Shown here in pieces: positions 1-9,561 of a DNA stretch of 64,000 nucleotides (positions within the stretch are counted from its first letter, which is position 1; each line of letters begins with the position of its first letter). This DNA is from Psychrobacter pygoscelis (lineage in GTDB: Bacteria; Pseudomonadota; Gammaproteobacteria; Pseudomonadales; Moraxellaceae), in contig NZ_RQRU01000002.1 of assembly GCF_004335015.1 (NCBI RefSeq), forward strand, positions 372,001 to 436,000, given 5' to 3'. The notes beneath the pieces were generated by a model. The model was not told the DNA's origin and searched no databases. It saw only the letters and a program-made list of their open reading frames with translations. The position numbers were made by a program, and so were the translations under genes.

Positions 1-706
1 GAAACTCAAGGTTTATTAGACTATATAACAAGTCAGTAAACAGTATTTTAAAGTTGATACATCCTCTATGGCGCGAGCATCAAAAAAAAGAGCTTGACTC
101 AACAAGATAACACAGACTGTTGTTGATTATAGGGGTCAAAGAAACGATGTAACACAGATGTTTAATCTCACCGTTAAGTAAAAAAAGCTTGCCATAATTG
201 ATGTTATACTAACTGTATTCATACGCTACCTAACTGTGCAATATAGTAGATTATCTCCTGATTAGGCATGCTTAGTTGCAAGTCATCGTTGTTTTGATGG
301 ATCAATCGATGGCTGGCTGTATGAATGGTGTAATTATCGAGCATGCAAGCGCAGTATTGTGATTCAGACTTGCTAAATAATATTACAACAATTAAAGAAA
401 GAGATAAGTAGCATTCTTCTTGACTGAAGATACACAACTAATAATTGCTAACTGCTGATTAACAATTATAGTGATACTTGATAATCCGCTTGGTTTTGTT
501 CACTCTCAGCTGACATAGAATTGCTATTATAAACGGCTAATATATTAATATATAACGGCTACTAACCAAAAAATGCTAGACGAATCTTAAGCTTGCGCTA
601 ATCACTGTCGATATAAATGCTCACTCACCCTCTACTTAACCATAAGTCTGAAATTACTCAGTCTTGAATGATAGAAACTCGTATTATAGAAATAGGAACA
701 ATAAAG
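1..706. other. Non-coding left edge before nadE
   Basis: AT-rich stretch with no convincing reading frame, tRNA, terminator or repeat. A short minus-strand frame near 219-437 lacks a good ribosome site and any recognisable domain, so I do not call it. The promoter of nadE should lie in the right half, but no clear -35/-10 pair can be named. Confidence 0.5.
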
Positions 707-2374
707 ATGTCTAAAGACACTAATAATAGCCCCACTTCCTCTAACCTACCTGATAAAGTCACTTTTGCTCTTGCCCAGTCGCATTTTTTAGTTGGTGACA
801 TCACTGGCAATGCCAATAAAATGCGGACTCTTGCTATTGAAGCTCGCGATCAGGGTGCTGATGTCATTGTCTTCCCAGAACTTGCGTTACTAGGCTATCC
901 ACCCGAAGATTTACTACTACGTCCGAGTCTGTCTGGCCGCGTCAAAAGCGCGCTAAATGCACTCAGTGATGTCGAAGATATCGTTATGATCGTCGGCTAC
1001 CCCCATGTCGATCATCACGGTACGTTTAACTCAGCTGCCATCTTGCACAATGGTCAACAAAAAGGCTTTTATCATAAGCAGTATTTACCTAACTATGGCG
1101 TCTTTGATGAGCGTCGCTACTTTGATAAAGGTCGCAATCAGGTCTTATTCGACTATAAAGGCATTACCATCGGCCTGCTGATATGCGAAGACTTATGGGA
1201 AGAGTCCCCCATTGCTGAGCTAAAAAAACAAGGCGCAGATGTGGTGATATCGCTCAATGCCTCTCCTTTTGAGACCGACAAACAGTCACGGCGTAAGCAG
1301 TTACTGAGCAAACGCAGTAGCGAAGCTAACTTACCGATACTATATATTAATGCGGTTGGCGGTCAGGACGACTTGGTCTTTGATGGCGGCTCAATGATTG
1401 TACAGGCTGATGGGAGCATCGCCCATGAAGCCCCTAGATTTTTGAATCAAATGCTGGTGGCTACCTATGACGTTAATAGTAAACAGTTTGATAGTCAAGA
1501 CAAGGCGCCATTAGGCCTGAGCCGTGAGTCTGAGATGTATCAGGCGCTCGTCGTGGGACTGCGCGATTATGTCAATCACTCGGGCTTTAGTGGTGTGATC
1601 GTCGGACTCTCTGGCGGTATTGACTCTGCATTGACGCTTTGTATCGCAGTAGATGCTTTAGGCGCGGACAAGGTTTATGCAGTAATGATGCCTTATGAGT
1701 ATACCTCGCAGATTAGTTTAGAAGATGCGCAGGCTCAAGCACGTAGACTTAATGTCTCGTATACAGTTTGTCCGATTTTCGATGCAGTCGAAGGCATCCG
1801 TGCTACCTTAGCGCCGCTATTTAATAAGTCTCACGCCGATACGACAGAAGAGAATATCCAAGCTCGCGCTCGCGGTATGGTACTGATGGCCTTGTCCAAC
1901 AAGTTTGGTCACCTAGTCATTACTACTGGTAATAAATCTGAGATGGCTGTTGGTTATGCCACACTCTATGGCGATATGGCAGGCGGATTTGACGTACTAA
2001 AAGACGTCTATAAGTCGGAAGTCTATAACCTCGCCAACTATCGCAATCGTCTAGAAGATACTCCGGTCATTCCAGAGCGAGTCATCACTCGCCCCCCATC
2101 TGCTGAACTGCGTCCTGATCAAAAGGATCAAGACAGCTTGCCTGACTACGATACCTTAGACGCTATCTTACGTCACTACATCGATGAGGATTTATCCTAC
2201 CAAGACATCTTAGATAAAGGCTTTGATGGTAATATGGTCGCTAAGACTCTAAAAATGGTAGATAATAGCGAATACAAACGTCGTCAAGCTGCTATTGGCA
2301 CTAAGATTAGCCAAAAAGCCTTTGGCCGTGAACGCCGCTATCCGCTCGTGAACAAGTGGTCTATTAAAGGCTAA
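707..2374 (+). CDS. nadE: Glutamine-dependent NAD+ synthetase
   Basis: Catalyses the last step of NAD+ synthesis, amidation of nicotinate adenine dinucleotide with ATP, taking ammonia from glutamine; cytosolic. The 555-residue protein has an N-terminal nitrilase-type glutaminase domain with the triad Glu58 (FPELALLGYP), Lys124 (HKQYLPNYG) and Cys160 (LLICEDLWE), then an ATP-pyrophosphatase synthetase domain with the SGGIDSA loop at 302-308. Length fits the two-domain bacterial form. The ATG used here follows AGGAA at an 8-base gap. A longer frame begins at an ATG 39 bases upstream but has no ribosome site. Monocistronic: an intrinsic terminator follows directly. Motif recognition makes the call firm. 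Confidence 0.95.
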   Translation: MSKDTNNSPTSSNLPDKVTFALAQSHFLVGDITGNANKMRTLAIEARDQGADVIVFPELALLGYPPEDLLLRPSLSGRVKSALNALSDVEDIVMIVGYPHVDHHGTFNSAAILHNGQQKGFYHKQYLPNYGVFDERRYFDKGRNQVLFDYKGITIGLLICEDLWEESPIAELKKQGADVVISLNASPFETDKQSRRKQLLSKRSSEANLPILYINAVGGQDDLVFDGGSMIVQADGSIAHEAPRFLNQMLVATYDVNSKQFDSQDKAPLGLSRESEMYQALVVGLRDYVNHSGFSGVIVGLSGGIDSALTLCIAVDALGADKVYAVMMPYEYTSQISLEDAQAQARRLNVSYTVCPIFDAVEGIRATLAPLFNKSHADTTEENIQARARGMVLMALSNKFGHLVITTGNKSEMAVGYATLYGDMAGGFDVLKDVYKSEVYNLANYRNRLEDTPVIPERVITRPPSAELRPDQKDQDSLPDYDTLDAILRHYIDEDLSYQDILDKGFDGNMVAKTLKMVDNSEYKRRQAAIGTKISQKAFGRERRYPLVNKWSIKG

Positions 2375-2413
2375 TAGCTAAGCTAAAGCTGTATCGTCTA
2401 ATCGTACACTATC

Positions 2414-2440
2414 AAGCTGGGTGCTCGCCCAGCTTTTTTT
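2414..2440 (+). terminator. Intrinsic terminator of nadE
   Basis: Eight-base-pair stem AAGCTGGG/CCCAGCTT with a six-base loop, running straight into a T tract. It sits about 40 bases past the nadE stop. Confidence 0.85.
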
Positions 2441-2584
2441 AATGCTCTAGCAAAAGACAGCTTGATACGCAGTGACTTATAATTTGTCCGCCATCAATCT
2501 GCCATTAAACATCTTCTTACCTAACTTTCCTGACCATATTATGTGCTTCTTTTAGAACGCACAAACTGCCTTGTCGAGAGCCTC

Positions 2585-3868
2585 ATGAGCTTACTTAGCG
2601 CCAGTCTATCTGTCATTATCTTGATTGCTTTGAGTGCAGTAGTATCCAGCACGGAGTTGGCTCTAGCCTCCGCGCGAAAGATAAAACTACAAATATTGGC
2701 CAATGAAGGTGATATTCGTGCTCTAGAAGTGCTGACCATGCAGGAGCAGCCCGGCAGCTTTATTACCGTAGTTCAGGTGGCACTCAATGCAGTAGCAATC
2801 CTAGCTGGGGTCATCGGCGAGTCTGCTATCAGCCCCTATTTACTCAGCTTAGTGGGTAGCGAATCATTCGCCTCTATCTTGTCATTTATTCTCGTGACTA
2901 GTGTTTTTGTACTCTTTGCAGATCTGATGCCTAAGCGACTAGCGATGTCACACGCAGAAGCCATAGCGCTGAAGATGGTCAGACCCATGCTGTTACTCAT
3001 CTTTATATTCAAGCCCCTAGTTTGGCTTTTCGATGGCGTTGCTGATGCGCTGTTTAAGCTGATGGGCATCTCTACCGTGCGCCAAGATGAGATGACGCCA
3101 GAGGATATTTACGCGGTTATGGATGCAGGAGCAGAAGCCGGTGTGCTCAAACAGCAGGAGCACCATTTGATAGAGAATATCTTTGAGATGCAAGAGCGCA
3201 CTGTAACCTCAGTCATGACTCCGCGTGAGCAAATTCTATACTTTGATTCAAGCTCCAATCAGACCCAAGTGGTCGATCTTATGATTCGCTCACCACATCA
3301 TAAGTTTTTGGTATGCCGTAATGATGATCTTGAGCAAACGATCGGCTATGTCGAATCACGGCAATATCTAGCGCTTATTCTCAATCAGCAGCAAGTGCAA
3401 CTGACTGATGCCACGCTGATTCGCCCTGCCCTGTTCATCCCTGATACTTTGTCTCTATTTGAGGTACTTGAGACCTTCAAAACCATCGGTACTGACTTCG
3501 CCGTTATTGTGAATGAGTATGCGCTAGTGGTGGGCGTTATTACCCTAAAAGATGTCATGAGTATTGTTATGGGTGAGCTGGTGACCACGGTAGAGCAGCC
3601 CATTGTTCAGCGCTCGGACAGCTCTTGGCTGATCGATGGTATGACCCCTATTGAAGATGTTATTCGCACTATTGGTATCGCCAATCTACCTCATAGTGAA
3701 CACTATGAGACCATTGGCGGATTTATGATGTATATGCTACGTAAGATTCCAAAAAAGACAGATGCTATTGAGCATGCAGGCTTTCACTTTGAGATATTAG
3801 ACACCGAGCATTTAAAGATCAATCAATTACTCGTGACCAAAATAGAGCTGCCTAAACCATCTTCGTAA
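2585..3868 (+). CDS. CNNM/CorC-type membrane protein with CBS pair (hemolysin-like family)
   Basis: 427 residues in the order DUF21 (CNNM) transmembrane domain (about 1-185, several hydrophobic helices), a CBS pair (about 200-330, opening at VMTPRE 210-215) and a C-terminal CorC/HlyC domain ending in FEILDTEHLKINQLLV. Family members are inner-membrane proteins linked to magnesium or cobalt efflux and metal homeostasis; the old name hemolysin is not a proven function. The exact substrate cannot be read from sequence. I prefer the ATG at MSLLSASLSV because the DUF21 helix begins there; a GTG 42 bases upstream stays in frame. The gene stands alone, convergent with yggS. Confidence 0.85.
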   Translation: MSLLSASLSVIILIALSAVVSSTELALASARKIKLQILANEGDIRALEVLTMQEQPGSFITVVQVALNAVAILAGVIGESAISPYLLSLVGSESFASILSFILVTSVFVLFADLMPKRLAMSHAEAIALKMVRPMLLLIFIFKPLVWLFDGVADALFKLMGISTVRQDEMTPEDIYAVMDAGAEAGVLKQQEHHLIENIFEMQERTVTSVMTPREQILYFDSSSNQTQVVDLMIRSPHHKFLVCRNDDLEQTIGYVESRQYLALILNQQQVQLTDATLIRPALFIPDTLSLFEVLETFKTIGTDFAVIVNEYALVVGVITLKDVMSIVMGELVTTVEQPIVQRSDSSWLIDGMTPIEDVIRTIGIANLPHSEHYETIGGFMMYMLRKIPKKTDAIEHAGFHFEILDTEHLKINQLLVTKIELPKPSS

Positions 3869-3936
3869 TCGCACAAATGAGAGAGAAACTGAAAAATACC
3901 AAGCTATTGGCCATACTTGTATACTTAAGTTGACCG

Positions 3937-4716
3937 TTACTCTCTTTCTCCGAATATGGCAGTACCAACTCTGACCATGGTAGAGCCTTCAGCCACAGCC
4001 TTCGCCATATCGCCGCTCATACCCATGCTAAGTGTGTCCCACTGTTGAAGATCAGGATACTGCTCATGGATGCTATCAAACAGTCGCTTAGTGCGCGAAA
4101 ATGCATCGGTATCCTCTTTGGCCGGGATAATCATCAAGCCGCGAAGCTGCAGATTTGGATAGTCTTTAACCGTCTCAATCAGGGCGGGTAATTCCTCAGG
4201 AAGACAGCCAGATTTGCTGTCTTCATTATCAATGTTGACCTGAATCAATACATTCAGTGGAGGCATACCTTCTGGCCGCTGATCATTAAGGCGTTTGGCA
4301 ATAATCTCTCGCTCAACGGTCTGTACCCAAGCAAAATTCTCAGCAATATCTCGAGTTTTATTACGCTGAATATGACCAATGTAATGCCAAACAATTTGCT
4401 CTGTTAGTGGCGACTGTTGTAGCGCCTCTATCTTTTCGATGGCTTCTTGCAGATAATTCTCTCCAAAATGGCGCTGACCTACTTGGGCCAATTCTGCGAC
4501 CATAGTCACTGGCTTAGTCTTGGATACTGCTAACAGGGTCACTTTATCTCTCGTATCTTCTTTACTTGATGCCGCACTGTCGCAAGCGGCATGTAGCCTA
4601 TCTGTGACCTGTTGCCAGCGTGTCAGCAAAGCTTGAGCGTCACGCTTCGATAAGTCACTGGTAAATGTTGATGGGGCAGTACTGCCACTATTAGGTATAT
4701 TTTTAGTAGGTGTCAT
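3937..4716 (-). CDS. yggS: YggS-family pyridoxal phosphate homeostasis protein
   Basis: 259-residue PLP-binding TIM-barrel protein of the YggS/PROSC (COG0325) family, which buffers free pyridoxal phosphate and affects amino-acid and keto-acid balance; no enzymatic reaction is established. The PLP lysine is Lys66 in LLAVSKTKP. The C-terminal phosphate-binding region GMSGDMAKAVAEGS followed by VRVGTAIFGER is classic. There is an N-terminal extension of about 25 polar residues relative to shorter homologues. The start is supported by AGGG about 5 bases upstream. In many gammaproteobacteria yggS lies next to pilT, transcribed divergently, as it is here. Confidence 0.93.
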   Translation of the reverse strand: MTPTKNIPNSGSTAPSTFTSDLSKRDAQALLTRWQQVTDRLHAACDSAASSKEDTRDKVTLLAVSKTKPVTMVAELAQVGQRHFGENYLQEAIEKIEALQQSPLTEQIVWHYIGHIQRNKTRDIAENFAWVQTVEREIIAKRLNDQRPEGMPPLNVLIQVNIDNEDSKSGCLPEELPALIETVKDYPNLQLRGLMIIPAKEDTDAFSRTKRLFDSIHEQYPDLQQWDTLSMGMSGDMAKAVAEGSTMVRVGTAIFGERE

Positions 4717-4970
4717 AAGTAACCCTAGTTGTAAAAAGTTTATTAATTATAGCTTACGCAAAGCTAACATTAGTCATTCCCCTATGCAATTTGGCCTGAT
4801 TCAACTATGATAGTCATAATTAATATCAATACCTTAGTAGCAGCATAACCTGACAGTATAGTTAGCAAAAAAACTTCCAATGTCTTATTTTAGTAGCTGT
4901 TAGCTAAGACAGCTCATATAAACGCTAATCTTATCACCCATTGTTTTACTTTTTTATAGGAACCAACATT

Positions 4971-6026
4971 ATGACTGGAAAAAGCAACATCAGTATTGAA
5001 GACCTTTTACGCTTTTCGGTCAAACATAAAGCCTCAGATTTGCATCTTTCAGCAGGACTTCCTGCCATGATCCGTGTAGATGGTGAGGTCAGTCGTATCA
5101 ACATGCCCCCTTTAGACCATCAAAGTGTCCACAAGCTAATTTATGACATCATGAATGACAAGCAGCGGGCAGACTTTGAGGAATTCTTTGAGACTGACTT
5201 CTCTTTTGAAATTCCAAATCTGGCGCGCTTCAGGGTGAATGCCTTTAATCAAAACCGCGGTGCTGGTGCAGTATTTCGTACCATTCCCTCTAAGGTACTC
5301 ACTATGGATGAGCTAGGCATGGGACAGGTCTTTGAGCGTATCTCAAGTTTCAAGCGCGGCGTGGTGCTAGTGACAGGGCCGACAGGTTCAGGTAAATCAA
5401 CCACACTAGCTGCCATGATTAACTATATTAATGAGACGCGAAAAGAGCACATCTTAACCATTGAAGACCCTATCGAATTCGTTCATGACTCTAAAAAAAG
5501 TCTTATTAACCAACGTGAAGTGCACCGAGATACTTTAGGCTTTGAAGCAGCTCTACGCTCGGCCCTGCGTGAAGACCCCGATGTTATTTTGGTTGGTGAG
5601 ATGCGCGACCTTGAGACCATCCGCCTAGCCCTCACCGCTGCCGAGACAGGTCACTTAGTATTTGGCACCTTGCATACCAGCTCCGCGGCCAAAACCATTG
5701 ACCGTGTCATTGACGTCTTTCCTGCCGCTGAAAAAGACATGATCCGCGCCATGCTCTCAGAGTCACTACAAGCGATCATCTCACAGACCCTTCTCAAACG
5801 TAAGAATGGCGGACGAGTCGCGGCGCACGAGATTATGCTCGGCACGCCAGCGATTCGAAATCTCATCCGCGAAAACAAAATTGCGCAGATGTATTCAGCT
5901 ATTCAAACAGGCGCAGGTGACGGCATGATCACCCTAGATCAAACGCTCAAGAATTTAGTCAGTAGTGGGACCATTAGCAAAGAAGCGGCTCAGCCTTATG
6001 CCAAAGTACCAGAAAACTTTTTATAA
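4971..6026 (+). CDS. pilT: Type IV pilus retraction ATPase PilT
   Basis: Hexameric cytoplasmic ATPase that drives pilus retraction for twitching, surface sensing and DNA uptake. 351 residues: PAS-like N-terminal part, Walker A GPTGSGKS (136-143), Asp box LTIEDPIEFVH (162-172), Walker B DPDVILVGE (202-210), His box TLHTSSA (233-239), and the PilT-specific AIRNLIRE helix near the C terminus. The ATG follows AGGAA at 8 bases; an in-frame TTG 30 bases upstream was rejected. pilU follows 248 bases later in the same direction. Confidence 0.97.
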   Translation: MTGKSNISIEDLLRFSVKHKASDLHLSAGLPAMIRVDGEVSRINMPPLDHQSVHKLIYDIMNDKQRADFEEFFETDFSFEIPNLARFRVNAFNQNRGAGAVFRTIPSKVLTMDELGMGQVFERISSFKRGVVLVTGPTGSGKSTTLAAMINYINETRKEHILTIEDPIEFVHDSKKSLINQREVHRDTLGFEAALRSALREDPDVILVGEMRDLETIRLALTAAETGHLVFGTLHTSSAAKTIDRVIDVFPAAEKDMIRAMLSESLQAIISQTLLKRKNGGRVAAHEIMLGTPAIRNLIRENKIAQMYSAIQTGAGDGMITLDQTLKNLVSSGTISKEAAQPYAKVPENFL

Positions 6027-6063
6027 TTTACTTCTTATACCCTCATAAATAATCATTAACCAG

Positions 6064-6107
6064 TGAGTGGGTCAAACAGGCTGTCAATTAGAAGGTTAAC
6101 CCACTCA
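6064..6107. repeat. Hairpin between pilT and pilU
   Basis: Nine-base-pair perfect inverted repeat TGAGTGGGT/ACCCACTCA with a 26-base spacer, about 40 bases after the pilT stop. No T tract follows, so it is not a standard terminator. It could be a 3'-end-stabilising stem that lowers read-through into pilU. Confidence 0.35.
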
Positions 6108-6274
6108 AACAATCCGTTAAAGTTAAAAACAACTAGGTTGGTCGTTGTGCATTTAGACCTTACTTATTAAACCAAAACTAATGCAAGCAATGTATTTCAG
6201 TCTTAACCAGCCAGTTAGTCCCCACTGCGCTTGGTTATTTTTTTATTCATATAAATAGTACGGTTAGGTATCCC

Positions 6275-7399
6275 ATGGATTTTGATAAGCTTTTACAGCT
6301 CATGGTTCAACAAAAAGGCTCAGATCTTTTTATCACTGCCAATGTGCCTCCTTCAATGAAAATTAATGGCCAGATCCTTCCTGTTGGCAAAAAACCATTG
6401 TCAGCCGAACATACTAAAGCACTAGCTAAAAGCATTATGACTGCCAGTCAAGTTCAAGAGTTTGAACAGACCAATGAATGCCAGTTCGCCATTAGTGACA
6501 AGGCTCAGTCCGCGCGTTTTCGAGTCAGCGCTTTTGTGCAACGTGATATGGTCGGTATGGTACTACGTAGAATTGAGACCGTCATCCCTACTCTTGATGT
6601 ACTTAATTCCCCACCAGTACTAGGTTCACTGGTGATGAAAAAGAAGGGCATTATATTATTAGTAGGGGGTACTGGAACTGGGAAATCGACCACCCTAGCG
6701 GCTATGATAGGCCATCGTAATCAAAATTCTCGAGGTCATATCATTACAATTGAAGACCCTATCGAGTTTGTGCACGAGCATAAAGGCTGTATTATCACCC
6801 AACGTGAGGTAGGGATTGACACCCTGTCTTTTGAAGCAGGCCTCAAAAATACCTTGCGTCAAGCGCCGGATGTCATCTTGATTGGGGAGATTCGTAACCG
6901 CGAAGTTATGGGCTACGCTATTCAATATGCCGAGACGGGCCATTTGGTACTAGCTACGCTGCATGCCAATAATGCCAGTCAGGCCATTGACCGAATCATT
7001 CACTTTTTTGAAGCCGATCGCCATGATCAGCTACTTATGGACTTATCACTTAACTTACGCGCAATAATTGCTCAGCAACTTATTCCTACCCCAGATCTTA
7101 AGGGTAGGCGTGCTGCAATAGAGATTATGCTCAATACGCAGCTGGTTGGTGACTATATCCGGAAAGGTGAGATTCACGAAATTAAAGCAGTGATGCAGCG
7201 CTCCACAGATATTGGTATGCAAACCTTTGATCAGGCTCTATTTAATCTGTACGAAGCCAATGATATTACCTATGATGAAGCTATTAAACACGCTGAGTCG
7301 CCCAATGACTTACGCTTAAAGATTAAGCTTGAAGGTTCTAACGCCTCTAAAGACAATGACAGTTCTAGTAATAATCTATCATTAGAAGATAGTGAATAG
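6275..7399 (+). CDS. pilU: PilT-like ATPase PilU
   Basis: Second retraction ATPase, which works with PilT under load. 374 residues with Walker A GGTGTGKS (131-138), Asp box ITIEDPIEFVHEH, Walker B APDVILIGE and His box TLHANNA. It has the PilU form of the C-terminal helix in place of AIRNLIRE. A polar tail rich in Asn and Ser (from about residue 350) follows the ATPase core, as in other PilU proteins. A weak ribosome site (TAGGT) lies 5 bases before the ATG. The gene comes directly after pilT and may be partly co-transcribed with it. Confidence 0.94.
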   Translation: MDFDKLLQLMVQQKGSDLFITANVPPSMKINGQILPVGKKPLSAEHTKALAKSIMTASQVQEFEQTNECQFAISDKAQSARFRVSAFVQRDMVGMVLRRIETVIPTLDVLNSPPVLGSLVMKKKGIILLVGGTGTGKSTTLAAMIGHRNQNSRGHIITIEDPIEFVHEHKGCIITQREVGIDTLSFEAGLKNTLRQAPDVILIGEIRNREVMGYAIQYAETGHLVLATLHANNASQAIDRIIHFFEADRHDQLLMDLSLNLRAIIAQQLIPTPDLKGRRAAIEIMLNTQLVGDYIRKGEIHEIKAVMQRSTDIGMQTFDQALFNLYEANDITYDEAIKHAESPNDLRLKIKLEGSNASKDNDSSSNNLSLEDSE

Positions 7400-7772
7400 A
7401 TAGCAATAAAGCCAACCAAAAGTAGTTGTCATTAATGCCGCAAATGGCTCAGCGTTTAATGGTAAGACGTTTTTAAACATTAACTTGGCGTTAACTTATA
7501 AGCGACTTACCTATAGACTAGCCCAAACCTAGACACTGAGGCACTTTAGAGATGGCTTTGGATACTGTTACTCAAGCCAAGAGTTTGAGTAATATAGTAA
7601 TTTCATTATAAAAATAATACAGCGGAACTGGGATGAATTTTTCGCAGCCTTTGTCGGCGCGCTCGCAGCAAGGCAGAAAAATTTATACCCGTTCCGCATC
7701 ACCGATGACTCCATGTTATTTAGACTCGACTATAGCGATTCGATTAGAAGCAGCTAGCATTATTTGACACTA
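7400..7772. other. pilU-fur convergent spacer holding a repeat element
   Basis: No reading frame of merit. About 75 bases in the middle are an interspersed hairpin element (separate entry). The remainder is unremarkable. Confidence 0.5.
7622..7697. repeat. Interspersed hairpin repeat, copy A
   Basis: Bounded by an imperfect 13-base inverted repeat: GCGGAACTGGGAT on the left and ATACCCGTTCCGC on the right. The interior includes CTCGCAGCAAGGCAGAAA. A diverged copy lies at about 58892-58962, and likeness continues about 45 bases past the right end (TTATTTAGACTCGACTAT here, TTATTTGGAATCGACTGT there). The element looks like a REP or MITE-type family. It has no coding capacity. Confidence 0.6.
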
Positions 7773-8204
7773 CTATTTAATACTATCTTGGCAAGCTTGA
7801 TCGCTACAGATACCATACATAACTAGAGAGTGGCCGGAGAGTTTGAAACCATATTCTTTGGCAACTTTAAGCTGCTCCATTTCAATGACTTCGTTATGAA
7901 ACTCGACGATTTTGCCACACACATCACAGACCAGATGGTCATGATGCTCATCTTGCATAATCTCAAACACTGAAAGATTATTTTCAAAATTATGACGCTC
8001 GACGATACCAGCTTGCTCAAACTGAGTTAGAACACGGTATACCGTCGCTAGACCCACATCTTCACCTTGGTCAATTAAAGCTTTGTAGACCTCTTCAGCA
8101 CTCATATGATGATGCTCATCGCGCTCAAGCAATTCTAAAATCTTGATTCGAGGTAAGGTCACTTTGAGACCAGCTTTGCGCAAATCTTGGTTAGTAAATC
8201 CCAT
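7773..8204 (-). CDS. fur: Ferric uptake regulator Fur
   Basis: Dimeric Fe(II)-dependent repressor of iron uptake genes. 143 residues: winged helix with recognition region GLATVYRVLTQF (51-62), then a metal-binding dimerisation domain with HHDH (87-90), Cys93-x-x-Cys96 and a second pair Cys133/Cys138. I start at MGFTNQDLRK, the usual Fur N terminus, which has AAGGATGG 8 bases upstream. An in-frame ATG 12 bases earlier would place the ribosome site too close. The gene is divergent from bamE, the usual fur neighbour in gammaproteobacteria. Confidence 0.96.
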   Translation of the reverse strand: MGFTNQDLRKAGLKVTLPRIKILELLERDEHHHMSAEEVYKALIDQGEDVGLATVYRVLTQFEQAGIVERHNFENNLSVFEIMQDEHHDHLVCDVCGKIVEFHNEVIEMEQLKVAKEYGFKLSGHSLVMYGICSDQACQDSIK

Positions 8205-8716
8205 GGTTATATCCATCCTTATTATGAATAACTGACAAAATAAAACGTATCTGCAACCTAAGGTATGCCTTTGAGTGCCACTATAAGAGCTCGTAGTTTA
8301 AAGCATTGTTTAGACTAGGCGTTACTGATTATTTTGCTCTGAATACTGCTGATAAATTTATTCTCAATAATGATCAAGTTTATGAGTCCATCAGGTTAGC
8401 TTTGTTTGAGGCTAGGTCGCCACATCCATACATTAAGAACTCATAAGTCAACATTTAAGTAAATAATGTCGCAAGTGGTAGGCAATTGCAAGTAAATGAC
8501 GTATCATTTGAAGCTAATAGCTTTTCTTAAATCGTAAAATCCGTATTAAACTTTCATATCTTATTTTCATGGCGTTACAACCTGTCTATAACATAGCTGA
8601 GCTACTATAGGTCCTCAAAGCATTTTGTAGGGCACTTGAGAACTCAGTATTTATAGCTCAGCAGTCCTTTACGGATATGAAGAGATATGATTTGACAATA
8701 ATGAGTGACTTAACCT
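8205..8716. other. fur-bamE divergent intergenic region
   Basis: About 500 bases that should carry both promoters. I could not identify a convincing Fur box. GATAAATTTATTCTCAATAA near 8350 is AT-rich but a poor match to the 19-base palindrome. TTGACA at about 8693 is too close to the bamE start to serve it as a -35. Confidence 0.4.
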
Positions 8717-9109
8717 ATGATCCAGCCCTATTCTTCTTTCAAGCTACTCTCTACCCGTCTTCTAGCTACCAGCCTGCTTGTTGGTACTTTGGCACTTCCT
8801 GGCTGCTCACTATTTAGCGTCTATAAGATTGACTTGCCGCAAGGGACGCCCATCACTCAAAGTCAGGCTAGCCGGTTACAAGTGGGTATGACCCAGAGTC
8901 AGGTACTCTACTTGCTAGGCAGTCCTGCTATCAGAGATACTTTAGCTCCCAATCGTTGGGATTATATTTTTGACTATCAAGCAGGCACAGAGGGCAAGCG
9001 GACAGGCCACAAGGATATTACCAATGCTAGTCAGCATCTCATCATCTATTTCAATGAGGCCGGACAAGTGAGTCGTATCGAAGGTATTGACAGCCTTCCT
9101 GCCGCTTAG
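8717..9109 (+). CDS. bamE: Outer-membrane assembly lipoprotein BamE (SmpA/OmlA)
   Basis: Small lipoprotein of the BAM complex that helps insert beta-barrel proteins. 130 residues: signal peptide ending in the lipobox LPGC (Cys30), then the BamE fold with LQVGMTQSQVLYLLGSPA and NRWDYIFDY. Size and motifs fit the family. It lies opposite fur, a conserved pairing. The ribosome site is weak. Convergent with the rnfH-like gene. Confidence 0.93.
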   Translation: MIQPYSSFKLLSTRLLATSLLVGTLALPGCSLFSVYKIDLPQGTPITQSQASRLQVGMTQSQVLYLLGSPAIRDTLAPNRWDYIFDYQAGTEGKRTGHKDITNASQHLIIYFNEAGQVSRIEGIDSLPAA

Positions 9110-9207
9110 CAGCTACTATTTATATTAAAGACAGCTGTTGGTATTGATTGTGCAGACTCTACTATCATTACTCTTGTAGCTCATAACAAAAAGCAGCAAC
9201 TATCATG

Positions 9208-9561
9208 CTATTGATCTTGCTGCTTCTTTTTGGCTCTTTTTTTACGCTTGCTCATCGGATCAAGACTGAGCGAGCGGTATATCTCAATGCGATCATGGGC
9301 CTTTAACTGATAGGTAAGAGGCTGCTTTTGTGAATAGATACCAATATACCAATCCTTAGCCGTCGGCGTCTCTACAGTCGCTGTTTGCTCACACCATTGA
9401 GCCAAATCTGCAAAGCGCTCAAGCCAACCCGCTAATTTTAACGCCTCATAAATTGTGGTCCCGGCGACGACTGTCAGCTGCTCATAATACTGGCACTCAG
9501 CACTCGGTGCATAGGCCAAGCTAATCTGATGCGTCGCTTTAGATGCCTCTACCCTATCCAT
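9208..9561 (-). CDS. rnfH: RnfH-family ubiquitin-like protein
   Basis: 117 residues of the RnfH/UPF0125 beta-grasp family: ISLAYAPSAECQYYEQLTV, then GTTIYEALKLAG and the late strand DRIEIYRSLSLDPMSKRKKRAKK. In many proteobacteria rnfH sits beside the toxin-like ratA and near smpA/bamE, which fits the bamE neighbour here. No ratA frame and no Rnf complex genes are in the window. The highly basic tail is usual for the family. The start overlaps the end of the upstream membrane-protein gene by 13 bases, so the two are probably translationally coupled. The molecular role is unproven. Confidence 0.85.
   Translation of the reverse strand: MDRVEASKATHQISLAYAPSAECQYYEQLTVVAGTTIYEALKLAGWLERFADLAQWCEQTATVETPTAKDWYIGIYSQKQPLTYQLKAHDRIEIYRSLSLDPMSKRKKRAKKKQQDQ

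Noticed and set aside
219-437. 72-codon minus-strand frame in the left edge
   Set aside because: No ribosome site, no domain, and composition like the non-coding surroundings.
8340-8372. Possible Fur box near fur
   Set aside because: AT-rich but not a good palindrome, with too many mismatches to GATAATGATAATCATTATC.
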